A stretch of DNA of 64,000 nucleotides from Bimastos eiseni (taxonomy: Eukaryota > Annelida > Clitellata > Crassiclitellata > Lumbricidae). Location: NCBI GenBank assembly GCA_959347315.1, contig OY365806.1, positions 34,939,526 through 35,003,525 on the forward strand, in the 5' to 3' direction. Of the stretch, positions 1 through 10,419 are shown piece by piece (positions within the stretch are counted from its first letter, which is position 1; each line of letters begins with the position of its first letter). Under the pieces are notes generated by a model. It ran no database searches. It was not told the origin of the DNA and worked only from the letters and a program-made list of their open reading frames with translations. The position numbers and the translations under genes are program-made.

Positions 1-23
1 TTTCAAAGCAAAATGGAACTTAC

Positions 24-438
24 TCCTGATCGCTGGACTTCTTCAATTGGAATCTCCCGAAGTGACTTCCTATTTATGCTCTGCCTTGTTTGACTCTTAG
101 AAGAGCTTTGCATATCTCCATTTCTGCAATCTACTTTGTGATCCTTCGTAGATAAGCGTGGCTCTGGAGACTGCTCAAATCTGTCCAAATGTGAAATGAC
201 GCTGAGCTGGAAGTCTTGGTTGTAACTGGCATCCGAAGCAACAGCACCCGATGATCGCGGTGTTTTTTCGCTAACTGGGCGACGAATGTTGTTTGGTTTT
301 AGCTCAGCGTCATGCATCTTGCGTGATGGTGCCGAAGCCATGCCTTGCTTTCGAGGATGCTTTGTACGAGTTCTTCCCATGTCGATACACGTTGGTCGTG
401 ACGAAAATACGTACACCTTGTGTCCTTTGTTTAGATTT
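24..438 (-). CDS. CFAP20DC: CFAP20DC exon 15
   Basis: 139 codons beginning ENLNKGHKVYVFSSRP, then a basic, Ser-rich low-complexity region (RTRTKHPRKQG, SVISHLDRFEQSPEPRL, EIPIEEVQRSG). Acceptor TTTTGTAG, donor GGA then GTAAGT in phase 0. The consensus donor 23 bases from the edge shows that more exons lie outside the window. Confidence 0.75.
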
Positions 439-3400
439 CTACAAAACAGCACAAGCTCATTTCAATAACACATTCTAAATTAGACTTATGAAGAAGCAGG
501 CAGTCAATATTAAAACCCAGCTCTCTAAATGGTAGCATACATAAAAAATCTGTTTGCATTTGAAGTATTCAAGAAAAATCGCTTGTCTGAACCTTTAAAG
601 AATTATCTTACAATGAGACAATTTAGCTTAAGCTCACTCTTTATCGCCATCATCAAGTTTGTTCTTATTTAGGCTCTTTATGACTTCATTGTATTCCATG
701 TCACTAGAATCTGCAACACCACAAGCAGAATAATTTGCATGTAACAGTACAATTAGTATAATCTGTAATGTAACAGTAACAGCATAATTAGTGTAATCTT
801 TAATGAAACACCAAAAGCAGCATAATCTGTAATGTAACACCACAAGCAGCGCAATGAATCGTTATTTTAATTACACAGTTCATGTAGAAATGCATAAAAC
901 ACAAAAAACAACAAAAACTCATTAAACACAAATTCGTTATTAAACGACAGTTGGTAAGACCACACAAACAAAGTGATAAAGACATTTCTGTGCAATGCAT
1001 AACTTTAAAAAATCATATTTTTACCAGTGTCAGATTCATCAGAAATTATTTCTGCCTGGTGTGAAGGTAGATTTGACACCCCACCATTTTTCTCTCTGTT
1101 GTTCTTCAAAGCGATGGCAACCGCTCTCTGAGATTCCAATGAACCACTCGATAGAACACCATCTGGTGAATCAAAATATGTGTTTCAAGCAGTTATGATC
1201 ACAAAAGGCAATCAACATTCACACGTCTACACCAACACACACAACCACACCTGCACAAACAATTGTTTTCAGACACCATCAATGTGTCATTGAAGGGTTA
1301 TAAATAGCTGAAGTATTGAATCATCCATCCACAATTCATCAGTGCAGTTATGATACTGGCAACACAACAAGTGAGCCTTCTTTCTTTATGGACTGATTGG
1401 CTCAACAGAACAACTGCAGATTTACTTAAACTTCTCATATTCAACAGATCTCTACTATTTGACAAGGTCAGCCACACTGTGATTCAGGGTGAACAGCAGG
1501 AGAAGCAGAGTGATGGAGAATTAAACAACTTTGATCAAGGTCCCTACCCAGCACATCTCTCAGAGTAGGCTCGAACCAATGAGCTCAATATTACAAAGCA
1601 TTGAAAGCAAGGACTCAACCAATTGACTATTCTGTCATCTGACTGCTATATCATACTGCATGAACTAAAGAAATGATTGAGCAAGGATAGGCACGTTGAG
1701 CGTACTGTTGCTATTGACAGCAGGAATGGGGTCATTGCTGGTGCTCTTCACACGTAGACGTCTTCTGTTCGGTTTCTCTGACGACGGCTTTCTAGGTGGA
1801 TGAGGTTTGACTACAACTGCGCTTGCTTCATCTTGGTCACTATCGGAACCACCTGCAATGATGTCACCTGTATAGGTGTGACTAGTCTTCAAACGATCTG
1901 TAAATGGATACAACGCAATTGCTTTAATAATGTAAGTAGTGCTCTGAAAATATGTTCAAATTAAAGCTCAAAAGTAATTTGTTTGCCAAGGCTCATCCCA
2001 CTTCTTAGTTGTTTGTAAGGAACCCTTGTATGGTTGTGTTACAGCACTATATCAATTGTCGCTATTATTATATAAAATAACTTATTTCACAGCAACATAA
2101 GTATCTGCTGTTTAATGAGGCATAGAACATAGTTTGAAAGAGAAGATTACTCAGTAGGATAACTGTCACTCAGGTGACCAGCAGAAGCCGAGTGATGAAG
2201 AATTTGTGTATCTCAAGGGATTCTACATAGGCAACGAGGTATAGTGGGACATGGCACAGTGCAAGCTTACTGAGAAACTTCTTAATTTCTTCAGCAGTTT
2301 ATTCATTACAAACTAATTTCAATATGTGATTTGTTAATAAATTTTTTTAACAGTGCACACATGTTGACAATTGCACCTGGCCGAGTGCCCTTTTCTGCCT
2401 CAGCTGTGCCAAGATCTGTGCAATATAAATCACCATCATCTGAACTGCTGCTTAAACTGACCAAACATTATGGTTCATGATGACTTGATTTGATATAGCA
2501 CCAATGAATAAATATATTGATCATCTTTATGCAGTGCTGATAAATTGCAGCATTACATTACATTACAATCAATCAAAAAATTCCTTGGCTCAACAATGAA
2601 CATTCAGTTATAAATGACACAAAAAAGGACATTAACTTCAAACACAAATTAAACTCCTGCAGTGGGTTGGGGTGAACGCAACCCAATTACTCAGCCCCCA
2701 CTCCCAAACAAGACGCATACAAATAACTAGTGAAAAATAAATTACCCGAGCTTTGGTCTGCAGGAATTGCCAGCTCAACAGCTTTCACCTCAGACTTGCG
2801 TTTCTTGTGCAACGTGCCACTACCAAGTCTGTCTTCTTGACCACACAGCATAACGTCACCGAGACCCATTTGGCTGGATTCTGAAACCAGGTCAAAGGTG
2901 TCTGTTGGAAGACCAGAAAATGGTGAAAGAAGTGGAAACATTGGATGAGTGCACATGCTGGGAGGGACTAGACATTAGGTAGACTTGAAGTTTCCACTTG
3001 TGGACAACTGACGAATTCTCAACAGTACTTTAAAAAGAAGAGGAGAGTCCATTGAGTCAACCTGAATGGCAGCCACAGGTAATAAGTATTATTAACTTCA
3101 ATGTCTCTGCCTTAGCACATGATGTGGGTTCTCAGTCATGTCTCTTGATGTCTGATATTCCCATCATGAGTGTACACTAATGGTCTCCACCAGAGCAGAA
3201 AATTGTTGGAGATTTCAGTTCCATTTGAATCCCAGACTGACAATTCAGCATGCTAACTGCTACATTACTACACACCATTAACTTGTAACTTCCAACTAGG
3301 AAAACTCTTAAGTGATACAGAATAAGTTACATTTCTTCACTTAAAATATTTTATGTAGACAACTTGTTGTAATAATAAATCTTAGAAGATATACATTTTC

Positions 3401-6400
3401 AAAGTTTACAACTCTGAGAATATCTGATTAAGGGCCTCCAGCTGTGACTGTTGGCTTCAAAACTATATGCCATCTAAAACTGCAAAAGAATTCACAGAAA
3501 GATTTCTAACCTGAACTGACATCTGAATTCTGTCGTACAAATGCCGGTCTGCCAGTTGTGTTGCCCTAAGAATTAAAATGAAGCTTAAAAAACCATGAAA
3601 AAAGGTAATGTTATGACCAGTGTAACCAATAATGCAAAGTGAATGTAAAGTAAAGAGAGGTTCTCTTGTTGAACTACTTGACACTAGACTTATCTTAACA
3701 TAATGTAAATAAAAAACTAAATATGAAGAAAACTGTACTTTACAATAATGATGTAGGAAATGTGTAATGTGTGAAAAGTGCAAATTTTTGAGTATACGTA
3801 AAGTAGTTAATACAAGTACAAGATGTACACAAAGCGATGGCAAGATTCCTACTGGCCCAGCAGTCGACTGGTTATGCTTAGTTAATTTACAGAGGAAATT
3901 ACTGTGTAAGGCACTAGAGCAAATCTTTAACACACAAACAAATTGCTCAGTGCCATCTATGTTCTGTTATATGATCTTGATTGTAATTCTGAATTTTGGA
4001 AGGAAGACAATATCAAGTGCAGTTGTACTCTATCATCTGTAAGAAAAGTTATTTCTGACTACTCGTAGCATGACTGACCTCTTTCAAAGGGGCTCGTCGG
4101 GATGGCACTGGTACCTTGCTACCAAAGGCAATGTGGTAGGAAACCTGTCCATCAACAACATTGCCCGAGGATATGTCTAAGAGAAAATAGTTACAGCTGA
4201 TTCAAACTGCTTTTAATGAACAATAATTTAATGTAACTTAATGTAAATGGTAACATTAGAAAACCAGAAAGTTTAAATGAAGTCTAAACTCAGACTCATC
4301 TGCTTCTACTTGCTCAGTCACTATTCCCTGGTTTTAATGACAAATCGGACTTCGCCTGTACTTCTTCAATGTATTGTCAGTTTTACTGGTTCGACTTGAT
4401 GTGATCATGTGACCATCAATTGATGCTGTGAGAAAACTGAGCATTACGATAATATAATAATAGAAGCCTAAAGATCACATTACTAAAAATGCCAATGTCA
4501 TAAATTACTACAGATTTAAGTAGCTCAACTATTAGCTCCTCACAAAGGTGTGTATCTGACAAAGGCTTCTAATTAGCATAATTATTATCAGCATTGCATG
4601 CTGATCAGAGTTCTGCTGAGCTGAACAGTTTACCTGTATCACGGACTAGTCCATTTCGACTGGTTGAAGGGAGTTCAGGCTGCTTGCCCTTTCCTTCATA
4701 ATATTGCAACTTCATGAAGTTAATAACCTATGCGTTGAAAACATGAAAGAAAACTCTCAAACTGGTAACTTAAACAATGAGTAACAAACACAAAAAATGA
4801 CATCGGCATAACACTAAGACAGGCATCTATATATACACCAATTACAGTGTTTATATAAATTAACATAACAATGGTTGAAATTGCTTCAGAAGAGGTTTTG
4901 TCTGTGTTAAAACCACCGCCAAAATTAATTAAAATAAAAGAATAGGAAACATTGACTTTTATACATCAATCAAAAACATTGGGGAAAGTTGTAGCATACC
5001 TTCATGACTTCAACATCTGATGCTTAAGAGAGAAGTAGAGCTAACAAAAGAGTTTGGTAATGTGAATATGATGCACGTGTAAACACACATACCTGAGTCA
5101 GCTGATGAACATCTGATGCAAGCTGACATTGCTTTGGAATGGTCTCCAGTTCAACTTCTGCATTTATGTCAGCAATTCCATACAATTCTGCAAATCAGCA
5201 AAAACAAACGAATCATTCATGAAATAAAAAGGGTAAACACAAGATGCACTCATAGCACATTGATCATGCCATGGCTTTGCAAATGGTGTAGATGCACATT
5301 GTAATCATGCTAAACTGCAGATTCAGAGGTCAAAGGTTCTATTTTCAAATTAATTCAAAAATTCTAAGCATCCAGTCAAGGATACAAAAGTACCTTCGTC
5401 GTTTGTTGTGTCAGGCGCCTGATTTCTCATTGTGAAGATACGACGAAGCTTGCAGTTGCCCGAAACACAGATGCTCTCCAGAGACTTATAAGAAGATGAC
5501 TTTAAGTTGTCTTGAACAAGAGAACGCAGATCTATACAGAGGTTCAGCCACTGTGAGAAAAGTCAACCCATGATATTTAGCAGTGCCATCAATAGAAAGA
5601 TTGAGCTCTACAGTCAACTTAAACCTTCATTCACATAATCATCCACTCCCCATTCAACGGACTGACCAATTTATCCGTAGATTAACCAATTAAATGACCA
5701 ATCCATCAACAACATAATCGGTTCATTAAAGATCCATTTACTAAAAATCATGTCAATTGCTTGATTAATTTGTTCACTGACCCATTTGTTCACTGATCAA
5801 CCCACCTATCTCATTGAGATACATTCGTCAATTCATCAACCTGTCTATTTACAAATCTAGTGATTACTCTATTCAACAATTAGCTACAGAACAGAAGAAA
5901 TTGCAACATGTCTTACCACTGCTCTTTTGATCAATGCCAGAGGAATCTTGACATGTAGAGCTGTCACCTGCATTTCTTTGAAGGCGGTTGAGAACGCAAG
6001 TCGACATTTCTGATCGGCAGAGTCCAAAATCCTGTCAGAATAAATCTCCAACAATTAATAAAAGCAAATTTGAGTGCACTAGGCTTCCTCATTAATGGTA
6101 TTGTCAATTGCAAATTTATATAGCACCACATCACAAGAGGCTCATCTGAGGTGCCACATATAACACAAAAAAACCATGATCGAACAACACTATCTTCAAG
6201 CATATGCAGAAAAGAAGCACAGATAGGCTGAGAAGCTCATATCACAGGTTCTTTAGTCAGCTTGTTCCAGTAGATGGACCAACCACAGCAAATTTCTATG
6301 CTGGGATGCGAAAGTCCATGCTTAATCTGCGACTGGGAAAGGAAGAAATTTTTCACTGATTTCCTTGTTTATTAGATCTTCCCTTGGACAGATTGTCCAC

Positions 6401-9400
6401 AGAACATCTGTCCTGTGTAGATGCCTTTCTCAACTGTATGCAAGCATAGATATAGCAATGACTTCAACAGATCCTCTTCTGAATGTTTGACACATACAGC
6501 AGTGTTTTGTGGCAATCGGTTCTGGCTGGATGTAGCCACAGAACTGGTTGCCAGACAAAACCATAATCTTGCAACCAAGCTAACTTATCTTAATACAAAA
6601 CTCACCCCAATTCCACAGCAAGGTCATGACCCAGTGGCACGAAGATCTGCAGCACTAGAATTCCTTGTGTTAGACCCACTGCAAAGAACAAAATACATCA
6701 AAACCATGTAACAGAATCTGAAACCAATTAGAAGCACAAAGACAGCAGATGTCAAAGGATGCATCTAATCATAACATAGCATGATAATGAATCAATATGT
6801 AATGACATAATAGAAAAACTGTGTCATGGCAAGACATGTAGGCCGACATAAAACAGTGTTACCAATGCAACACAGTCCAAAAAAATTACTTGAACTCAAA
6901 AGAACTTGAAAAATTGCACAAACATGACAATAGCCAACAAAGTTCTGCATAACAGAGTAGCACATTTGTAAATAATAAATAACAGTACTTACAGGTCTGC
7001 TTAACTTCTTTTGGCAGTTGAATTTTTGTTGCAAATGTGGTTCCCTCTAGAGTGAAAATGAAACTTTTAACCTCTTTGTCAAATACCTGATGAAGAAAAT
7101 TAGACAAAAGAATTAGATTTGATAAAGTATACACTTCAAATCATATAGATATCGCTGCAGCTCAAAGTGTCTACAAATATACTATCATTCAACATTTGGG
7201 CCAAGCTACACTGTTACAAGTACGTTCAAGTTCTGTGGCTCGAGTTCCACGTCTGGCATAATCAACAAGTAAAAGTCACAAAACATTTCAGTGTTTTTAA
7301 TTCAAGGAAATATTTTTCTAAAATTTGCCCTTAATGCACTTATTATGATATTCTCACTTGAGAATCATAAGATTTGGATTTGATTGACTTTGCATTGCCA
7401 TATAAATTCGTAAACAGTTTCACGTAAAATATATGCAAATAAGTTATCTTTGAATTTATCAAAAACTAGTTACATCCTGTTTAGATTGCATCGGAAGAAG
7501 GCTCCTGCCAATGTTAGGGAGCTCCGAATCAACAGTGTCGCTATACCTTGTGCTTCCTCAGCTAAGTTTCTTGAAGTCCAGGTTGATCAATTTCTTTCAT
7601 GGACAGATCATATTGCTAGCACATCGTCAAAACTTGCCAAAAACATTGGAGCGCTATCAAGAATTGCTTATTTATTAACTACTAACATTCGTACCAACCT
7701 CTATTACACTATGATACATCTCTACCTTACCTACTGCAATATTATATGAGCCTCCAAATATCCCACTAGATTATGGTCATTAAGTTTGCTGCAAAAATGA
7801 GCTGTTAGATATATTGCTGGTGTTCCTTTGGCCTACTGCTGCTCCTCTGATTACCTGTTTAAGAGCTTAAATATTCTGGATTTGCACCAGATTACATTAC
7901 TCCAAACGAATGAGTTTATGCATAAATTTGTCCACAAACAAATACCATCAATCTTTGACTATCATTTTATTCCCATCTCTACTATAAACCCTTACAATAT
8001 ACGATCCTCTTCCAATTACAGACCCATCCTCTGTTGAACAAATACGCGTAAGTTCTCACTTAGATATACTGGTCCATCAACTTGGAATGCTATACCCGTC
8101 ATTATACGACAAATTTGTAGTTTTTGTCTGTTCAAGGCTAGAGTTAAAATATGCCTGTTAAACAATTCATATTGAGTGCATGTACTGGTCATACTTTCTT
8201 GGCTTGGTTAACTAGTTACGTTAAAATTACTCGAATTTGTCTGCCGTATCTCTTCAATCTGCTGCCTCAATACTAATATGAAAGGGTGTCCCCTACTAGC
8301 GGAACTATACGGTTCTTTGGGGATTTTTCTTTCCCAGTTGCCTCTCACCTCAATGCTAAACTAATTAGCAACCTATTGTCCAGTTGACCATTTTTTTTTT
8401 CCATCGTGTTATTTTTATTGTTACTGACAATGGTTGTATGTATGTACTTTTATAATTAATGTGATTGGAGTCAATAAAAACGATATTGATTGATTAAAAC
8501 GATATTGATGTAAATTTAAACTGAAAATATGTCACCAGCCATTGCTGTGTATTGCTGTCTAGCGAATGGAGCAATGATAATTAGCCCTAAACCGACATTT
8601 CTGTTCTATTATATTATTAATACTGTTCACTATGGTCCAGTTCTTCTAAAGGTTACAAGTTTCTGATGACTTAGGTATTTAATTTTCAAATTCCTGCATG
8701 ACCTCTCACTCTTTTTTATTGTCTATTCCTGTATTCTACCCCCTTCTGCGCATCGTTTAGTTAGAGTGAGGCAATTCAATATGGTATATTACACTCAACT
8801 GTGGGAGATGGCCATGGCCCGAATGCTATGCATTATTTCAACGGAAATTTGTATGATAACTATTCTCGACTAGATAAGAAGACAATCATGATTAATGATT
8901 ATTAAAAGCCTTTTAATTTGGAGGAAAGAATTGAGCAATAAAATGGAACCTTCTTTATTCCTGAGCCTGTTAGTTTCCATTGCGAGTGTTTTCCTTCTTT
9001 ACCCTGTGCACTAAAGACTTCCACACATGGTCCACCCTGTCAAATAAATCAGATCACTTACTCATATTAGTACACATTCACAAATGCCAGAGCTATGAAA
9101 AATGCAATGATAACACTTCAAATGTTTCCCAGAATTTTGTATTGATTATTGAAACTCATTACTTGTTGGCAAATACCTAAACTTCATTTGTCTCCACTTG
9201 AATCGAAGTTAAACACAGCTATCTGTCTGATCACCTGCCTTCCTTGATGTTCCCATGTCTCCACTTTCATGTCTAAGCGTCTTCACTGGTTTCCTCCTGA
9301 TGCCCATATTCACTTAAAAGTTCTAAAGATTATCTCTAGGGTGTTCTTTGGGTTTATGCTCCCTGATATTGGACCGCTCCTGTCCCTCGTCGTGTCTATG

Positions 9401-10419
9401 CCTCCGTTGGTCCTTCACTATTGTATGACCTACGTCTATGATTTACAACATGGGGCTAAATGAGGCTATCACTGTCTACAATTCGTTGTCTTAAGAAATC
9501 TTTTCTCATGGGGTTTGTGCATTAAGTTGTACATCAAGAGGTGCTTTAGAAGTTATTGGATATGATGACATTGTAGATGATACTTTCATTCATTCATACA
9601 TCGCAAGAATTTGTAGAGCACGTCTTCAATATACTGATTTGCTTAAATAATTTCTCGAACTGAGAACTGGCTTGCCATATTTCTACAACATACAGTTGCT
9701 CATACTTTATTATTTTGTAATACTCCCTATGCCATGACTCAAGTCCACCTCTAACTCAATAACCACAGTGACACCAGTCAAACTCTAAACATGCCAAAGC
9801 AGGACTGCAGACACACATACACATGTAACACAGTAAAACTACAAATCGCAGCAATAATGAAATGCTGATTAAGTTAGTAAAATAATGATCATCATCCAAC
9901 CATAACTAACATTCATATTGCACAAGCCTTTATGTTTTCCATGCATATTTTTTTTATTAGGACAGAGAATTAGTTTTTACATTAGTTCTAATTATTGTAT
10001 CATCCCAATATTATTGTATCCAAATTTATAGAGTGCCACTCACAGCATAAACTATACACAGTAAGGCATGGTGGCCGATTGGTTAGAGCGGTTGGCCCAC
10101 AACGCTCAGTGTGTGCTGAGTGAGCGGGTTTGACCTTCTTCCGAGGTGTCACTGTATAGGGACCTTGAGCAAGTCCTTCGCACAAAATTGCTCCGCATCA
10201 AAACTGCAGTTGCTTTGTCGAGACGTGTGTGCACTTTCGTGCACGACTTGTCATGCTAAAGCGCGTTATAAATGCCCAATTGTATTATATTCAGAGGCGC
10301 TTTCAGATATAGGTTTTCCTGATGAGAGATAGCTTCCAATTGAGTTCAAGTTACGGTAAATGAAAACCTTAATTTAACTATAATGAAAATTTCACTACCT
10401 GATATTCATTCTTGAACAT
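24..10419 (-). CDS. CFAP20DC: CFAP20 domain-containing protein (C3orf67-like), 3' end beyond window
   Basis: Spliced gene read from the complement. Proposed coding exons, 5' to 3': 10419-10399, 9036-8950, 7086-6993, 6678-6606, 6031-5917, 5550-5394, 5187-5093, 4727-4634, 4176-4079, 3565-3511, 2901-2746, about 2449-2377, 1897-(1706 or 1665), 710-638, 438-24. The N-terminal 180 or so residues follow the CFAP20 fold: MFKNEYQ, VFSAQGK, FDKEVKSF, IQLPKEVKQ, HVKIPLALIKR, WLNLCIDLRS and GNCKLRRIF in order, as in human C3orf67. Later exons encode a low-complexity Ser/Lys-rich tail containing YHIAFGSKVP. The family is a ciliary-protein relative of CFAP20, a microtubule inner protein; the role here is inferred from homology. 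Junction phases agree everywhere except exons 11/12 and 13/14, which are unresolved. The last exon ends in a good donor at position 23, so the gene continues leftward. Confidence 0.88.
638..710 (-). CDS. CFAP20DC: CFAP20DC exon 14
   Basis: Acceptor GTGTTGCAG, frame DSSDMEYNEVIKSLNKNK then LDDGDKE, donor GTGAGC; phase 1 in, phase 2 out. It joins exactly in frame to the next exon (GA + A gives Glu, then NLNKGHK). Confidence 0.7.
1665..1897 (-). CDS. CFAP20DC: CFAP20DC exon 13 / possible alternative last exon
   Basis: Acceptor CATTTACAG, then DRLKTSHTYTGD, GGSDSDQDEASAVVVKPHPP and KPNRRRLRVK. Read through, it ends at TAA (1665-1667). To join exon 14 a phase-1 donor is needed; GTACGC at 1705-1700 is the best late candidate. 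Both a short isoform ending here and a spliced long isoform are possible. Confidence 0.65.
2377..2449 (-). CDS. CFAP20DC: CFAP20DC exon 12 (5' boundary uncertain)
   Basis: The acidic frame SSDDGDLYCTDLGTAEAEK ends at a GTGCAA donor in phase 1, which joins exon 13. Candidate acceptors (TTTAAG, AAGCAG) need an incoming phase 2, whereas exon 11 leaves in phase 1. A missed micro-exon or another acceptor is possible. Confidence 0.5.
2746..2901 (-). CDS. CFAP20DC: CFAP20DC exon 11
   Basis: 52 codons with DTFDLVSESSQMGLG, KKRKSEVKAVELAI and PADQSS; the basic KKRKSE stretch could be a nuclear-type signal. Phase 1 in and out. The out-phase does not match the favoured frame of exon 12. Confidence 0.8.
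3511..3565 (-). CDS. CFAP20DC: CFAP20DC exon 10 (short)
   Basis: 18 codons, GNTTGRPAFVRQNSDVSS, with acceptor AATTCTTAG and donor GTTAGA. It fits phase 0 in and phase 1 out. It is too short to recognise by itself; support is phase and splice sites. Confidence 0.65.
4079..4176 (-). CDS. CFAP20DC: CFAP20DC exon 9
   Basis: Encodes DISSGNVVDGQVSYHIAFGS then KVPVPSRRAPLKE. The HIAFGSKV motif recurs in vertebrate C3orf67 proteins as I remember them. Acceptor TTCTCTTAG, donor GTCAGT; phase 1 in, phase 0 out. Confidence 0.82.
4634..4727 (-). CDS. CFAP20DC: CFAP20DC exon 8
   Basis: Encodes VINFMKLQYYEGKGKQPELP and a Ser/Thr-rich stretch. Acceptor CGCATAG, donor GTAAAC; phase 0 in, phase 1 out. Confidence 0.82.
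5093..5187 (-). CDS. CFAP20DC: CFAP20DC exon 7
   Basis: 32 codons including ETIPKQCQLASDVHQLTQ, just after the domain. Acceptor GATTTGCAG, donor GTATGT; phase 1 in, phase 0 out, matching both neighbours. Confidence 0.85.
5394..5550 (-). CDS. CFAP20DC: CFAP20DC exon 6
   Basis: Encodes WLNLCIDLRSLVQDNL, SLESICVSGNCKLRRIFTM and APDTTNDE, closing the CFAP20 domain (the equivalent of the GNC-(R/K)-RR-F strand of CFAP20). Phase 0 in, phase 1 out. Confidence 0.93.
5917..6031 (-). CDS. CFAP20DC: CFAP20DC exon 5
   Basis: Encodes ILDSADQKCRLAFST and VTALHVKIPLALIKRAV. The HVKIPL-IKR strand is a family hallmark. Acceptor TTCTGACAG, donor GTAAGA; phase 2 in, phase 0 out. Confidence 0.92.
6606..6678 (-). 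CDS. CFAP20DC: CFAP20DC exon 4
   Basis: Encodes LGLTQGILVLQIFVPLGHD, matching the family's hydrophobic strand and PLG turn. Acceptor CTTTGCAG, donor GGTGAGT; enters in phase 1 and leaves in phase 2. Confidence 0.9.
6993..7086 (-). CDS. CFAP20DC: CFAP20DC exon 3
   Basis: Encodes VFDKEVKSFIFTLEGTTF then IQLPKEVKQ, the most conserved part of the C3orf67 CFAP20 domain. Acceptor CTTCATCAG, donor GTAAGT; ends in phase 1. Confidence 0.92.
7400..8500 (+). mobile_element. Degenerate non-LTR retrotransposon fragment (reverse transcriptase C-terminal part and 3' end)
   Basis: Lies antisense inside intron 2 of CFAP20DC. The frame at 7450-7749 has FLEVQVDQFLSWTDHI, then SKLAKNIGALSRIAYLL and YLTYCNII, the region after the reverse transcriptase catalytic core of jockey/CR1/L2-type LINEs. 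It breaks at an in-frame TGA near 7748 and resumes as LLQKWAVRYIAGVPLAYC and SLNILDLHQITLLQTNEF. It ends in a short 3' region with AATAAA-like sequence and GATTGATTGATT, as in L2-type tails. Stops show that it is dead. The 5' part is missing. Confidence 0.8.
8950..9036 (-). CDS. CFAP20DC: CFAP20DC exon 2
   Basis: Acceptor TTTGACAG precedes 29 codons that include GGPCVEVFSAQGKEG and QWKLTGSG, matching the second strand of the CFAP20 domain. Phase 0 at both ends. The donor (AAG then GTTCCA) is weak but joins exactly to the FDKEVKSF exon. Confidence 0.8.
9230..9470 (+). mobile_element. Small CR1/L2-type LINE fragment
   Basis: The frame at 9269-9463 reads SKRLHWFPPDAHIHLKVLKI, close to the LHWLPV-RI-FK motif that lies C-terminal in CR1/L2 reverse transcriptases. 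It sits in intron 1 of CFAP20DC. No other LINE part adjoins it, so it is a truncated relic. Confidence 0.6.
10063..10291 (+). mobile_element. tRNA-derived SINE, copy 1 (tail type A)
   Basis: The head is tRNA-like, with A box TGGTTAGAGCG and a B-box-like GGTTTGACC. The body contains CCTTGAGCAAGTCCTTCG and GACGTGTGTGCACTTTCG. Unlike the other copies, it ends in AAAGCGCGTTATAAATGCCC and a TAT-rich tail. It sits in intron 1 of CFAP20DC in the opposite orientation to the gene. Pol III SINEs of this build are mobilised by LINE enzymes. Confidence 0.85.
10399..10419 (-). CDS. CFAP20DC: CFAP20DC exon 1 (start codon)
   Basis: ATG at 10419-10417 encodes MFKNEYQ, the typical start of CFAP20-family proteins, followed at once by a GT donor in phase 0. 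Seven codons long, it is recognised only by homology and by joining in frame to exon 2. Confidence 0.8.

Noticed and set aside
6421..6711. 96-codon plus-strand frame
   Set aside because: Antisense over CFAP20DC exon 4, which has homology and consensus splice sites on the minus strand.
10080..10150. Possible tRNA gene
   Set aside because: A and B boxes are present but the cloverleaf is degenerate and the segment is the head of a SINE found four times.
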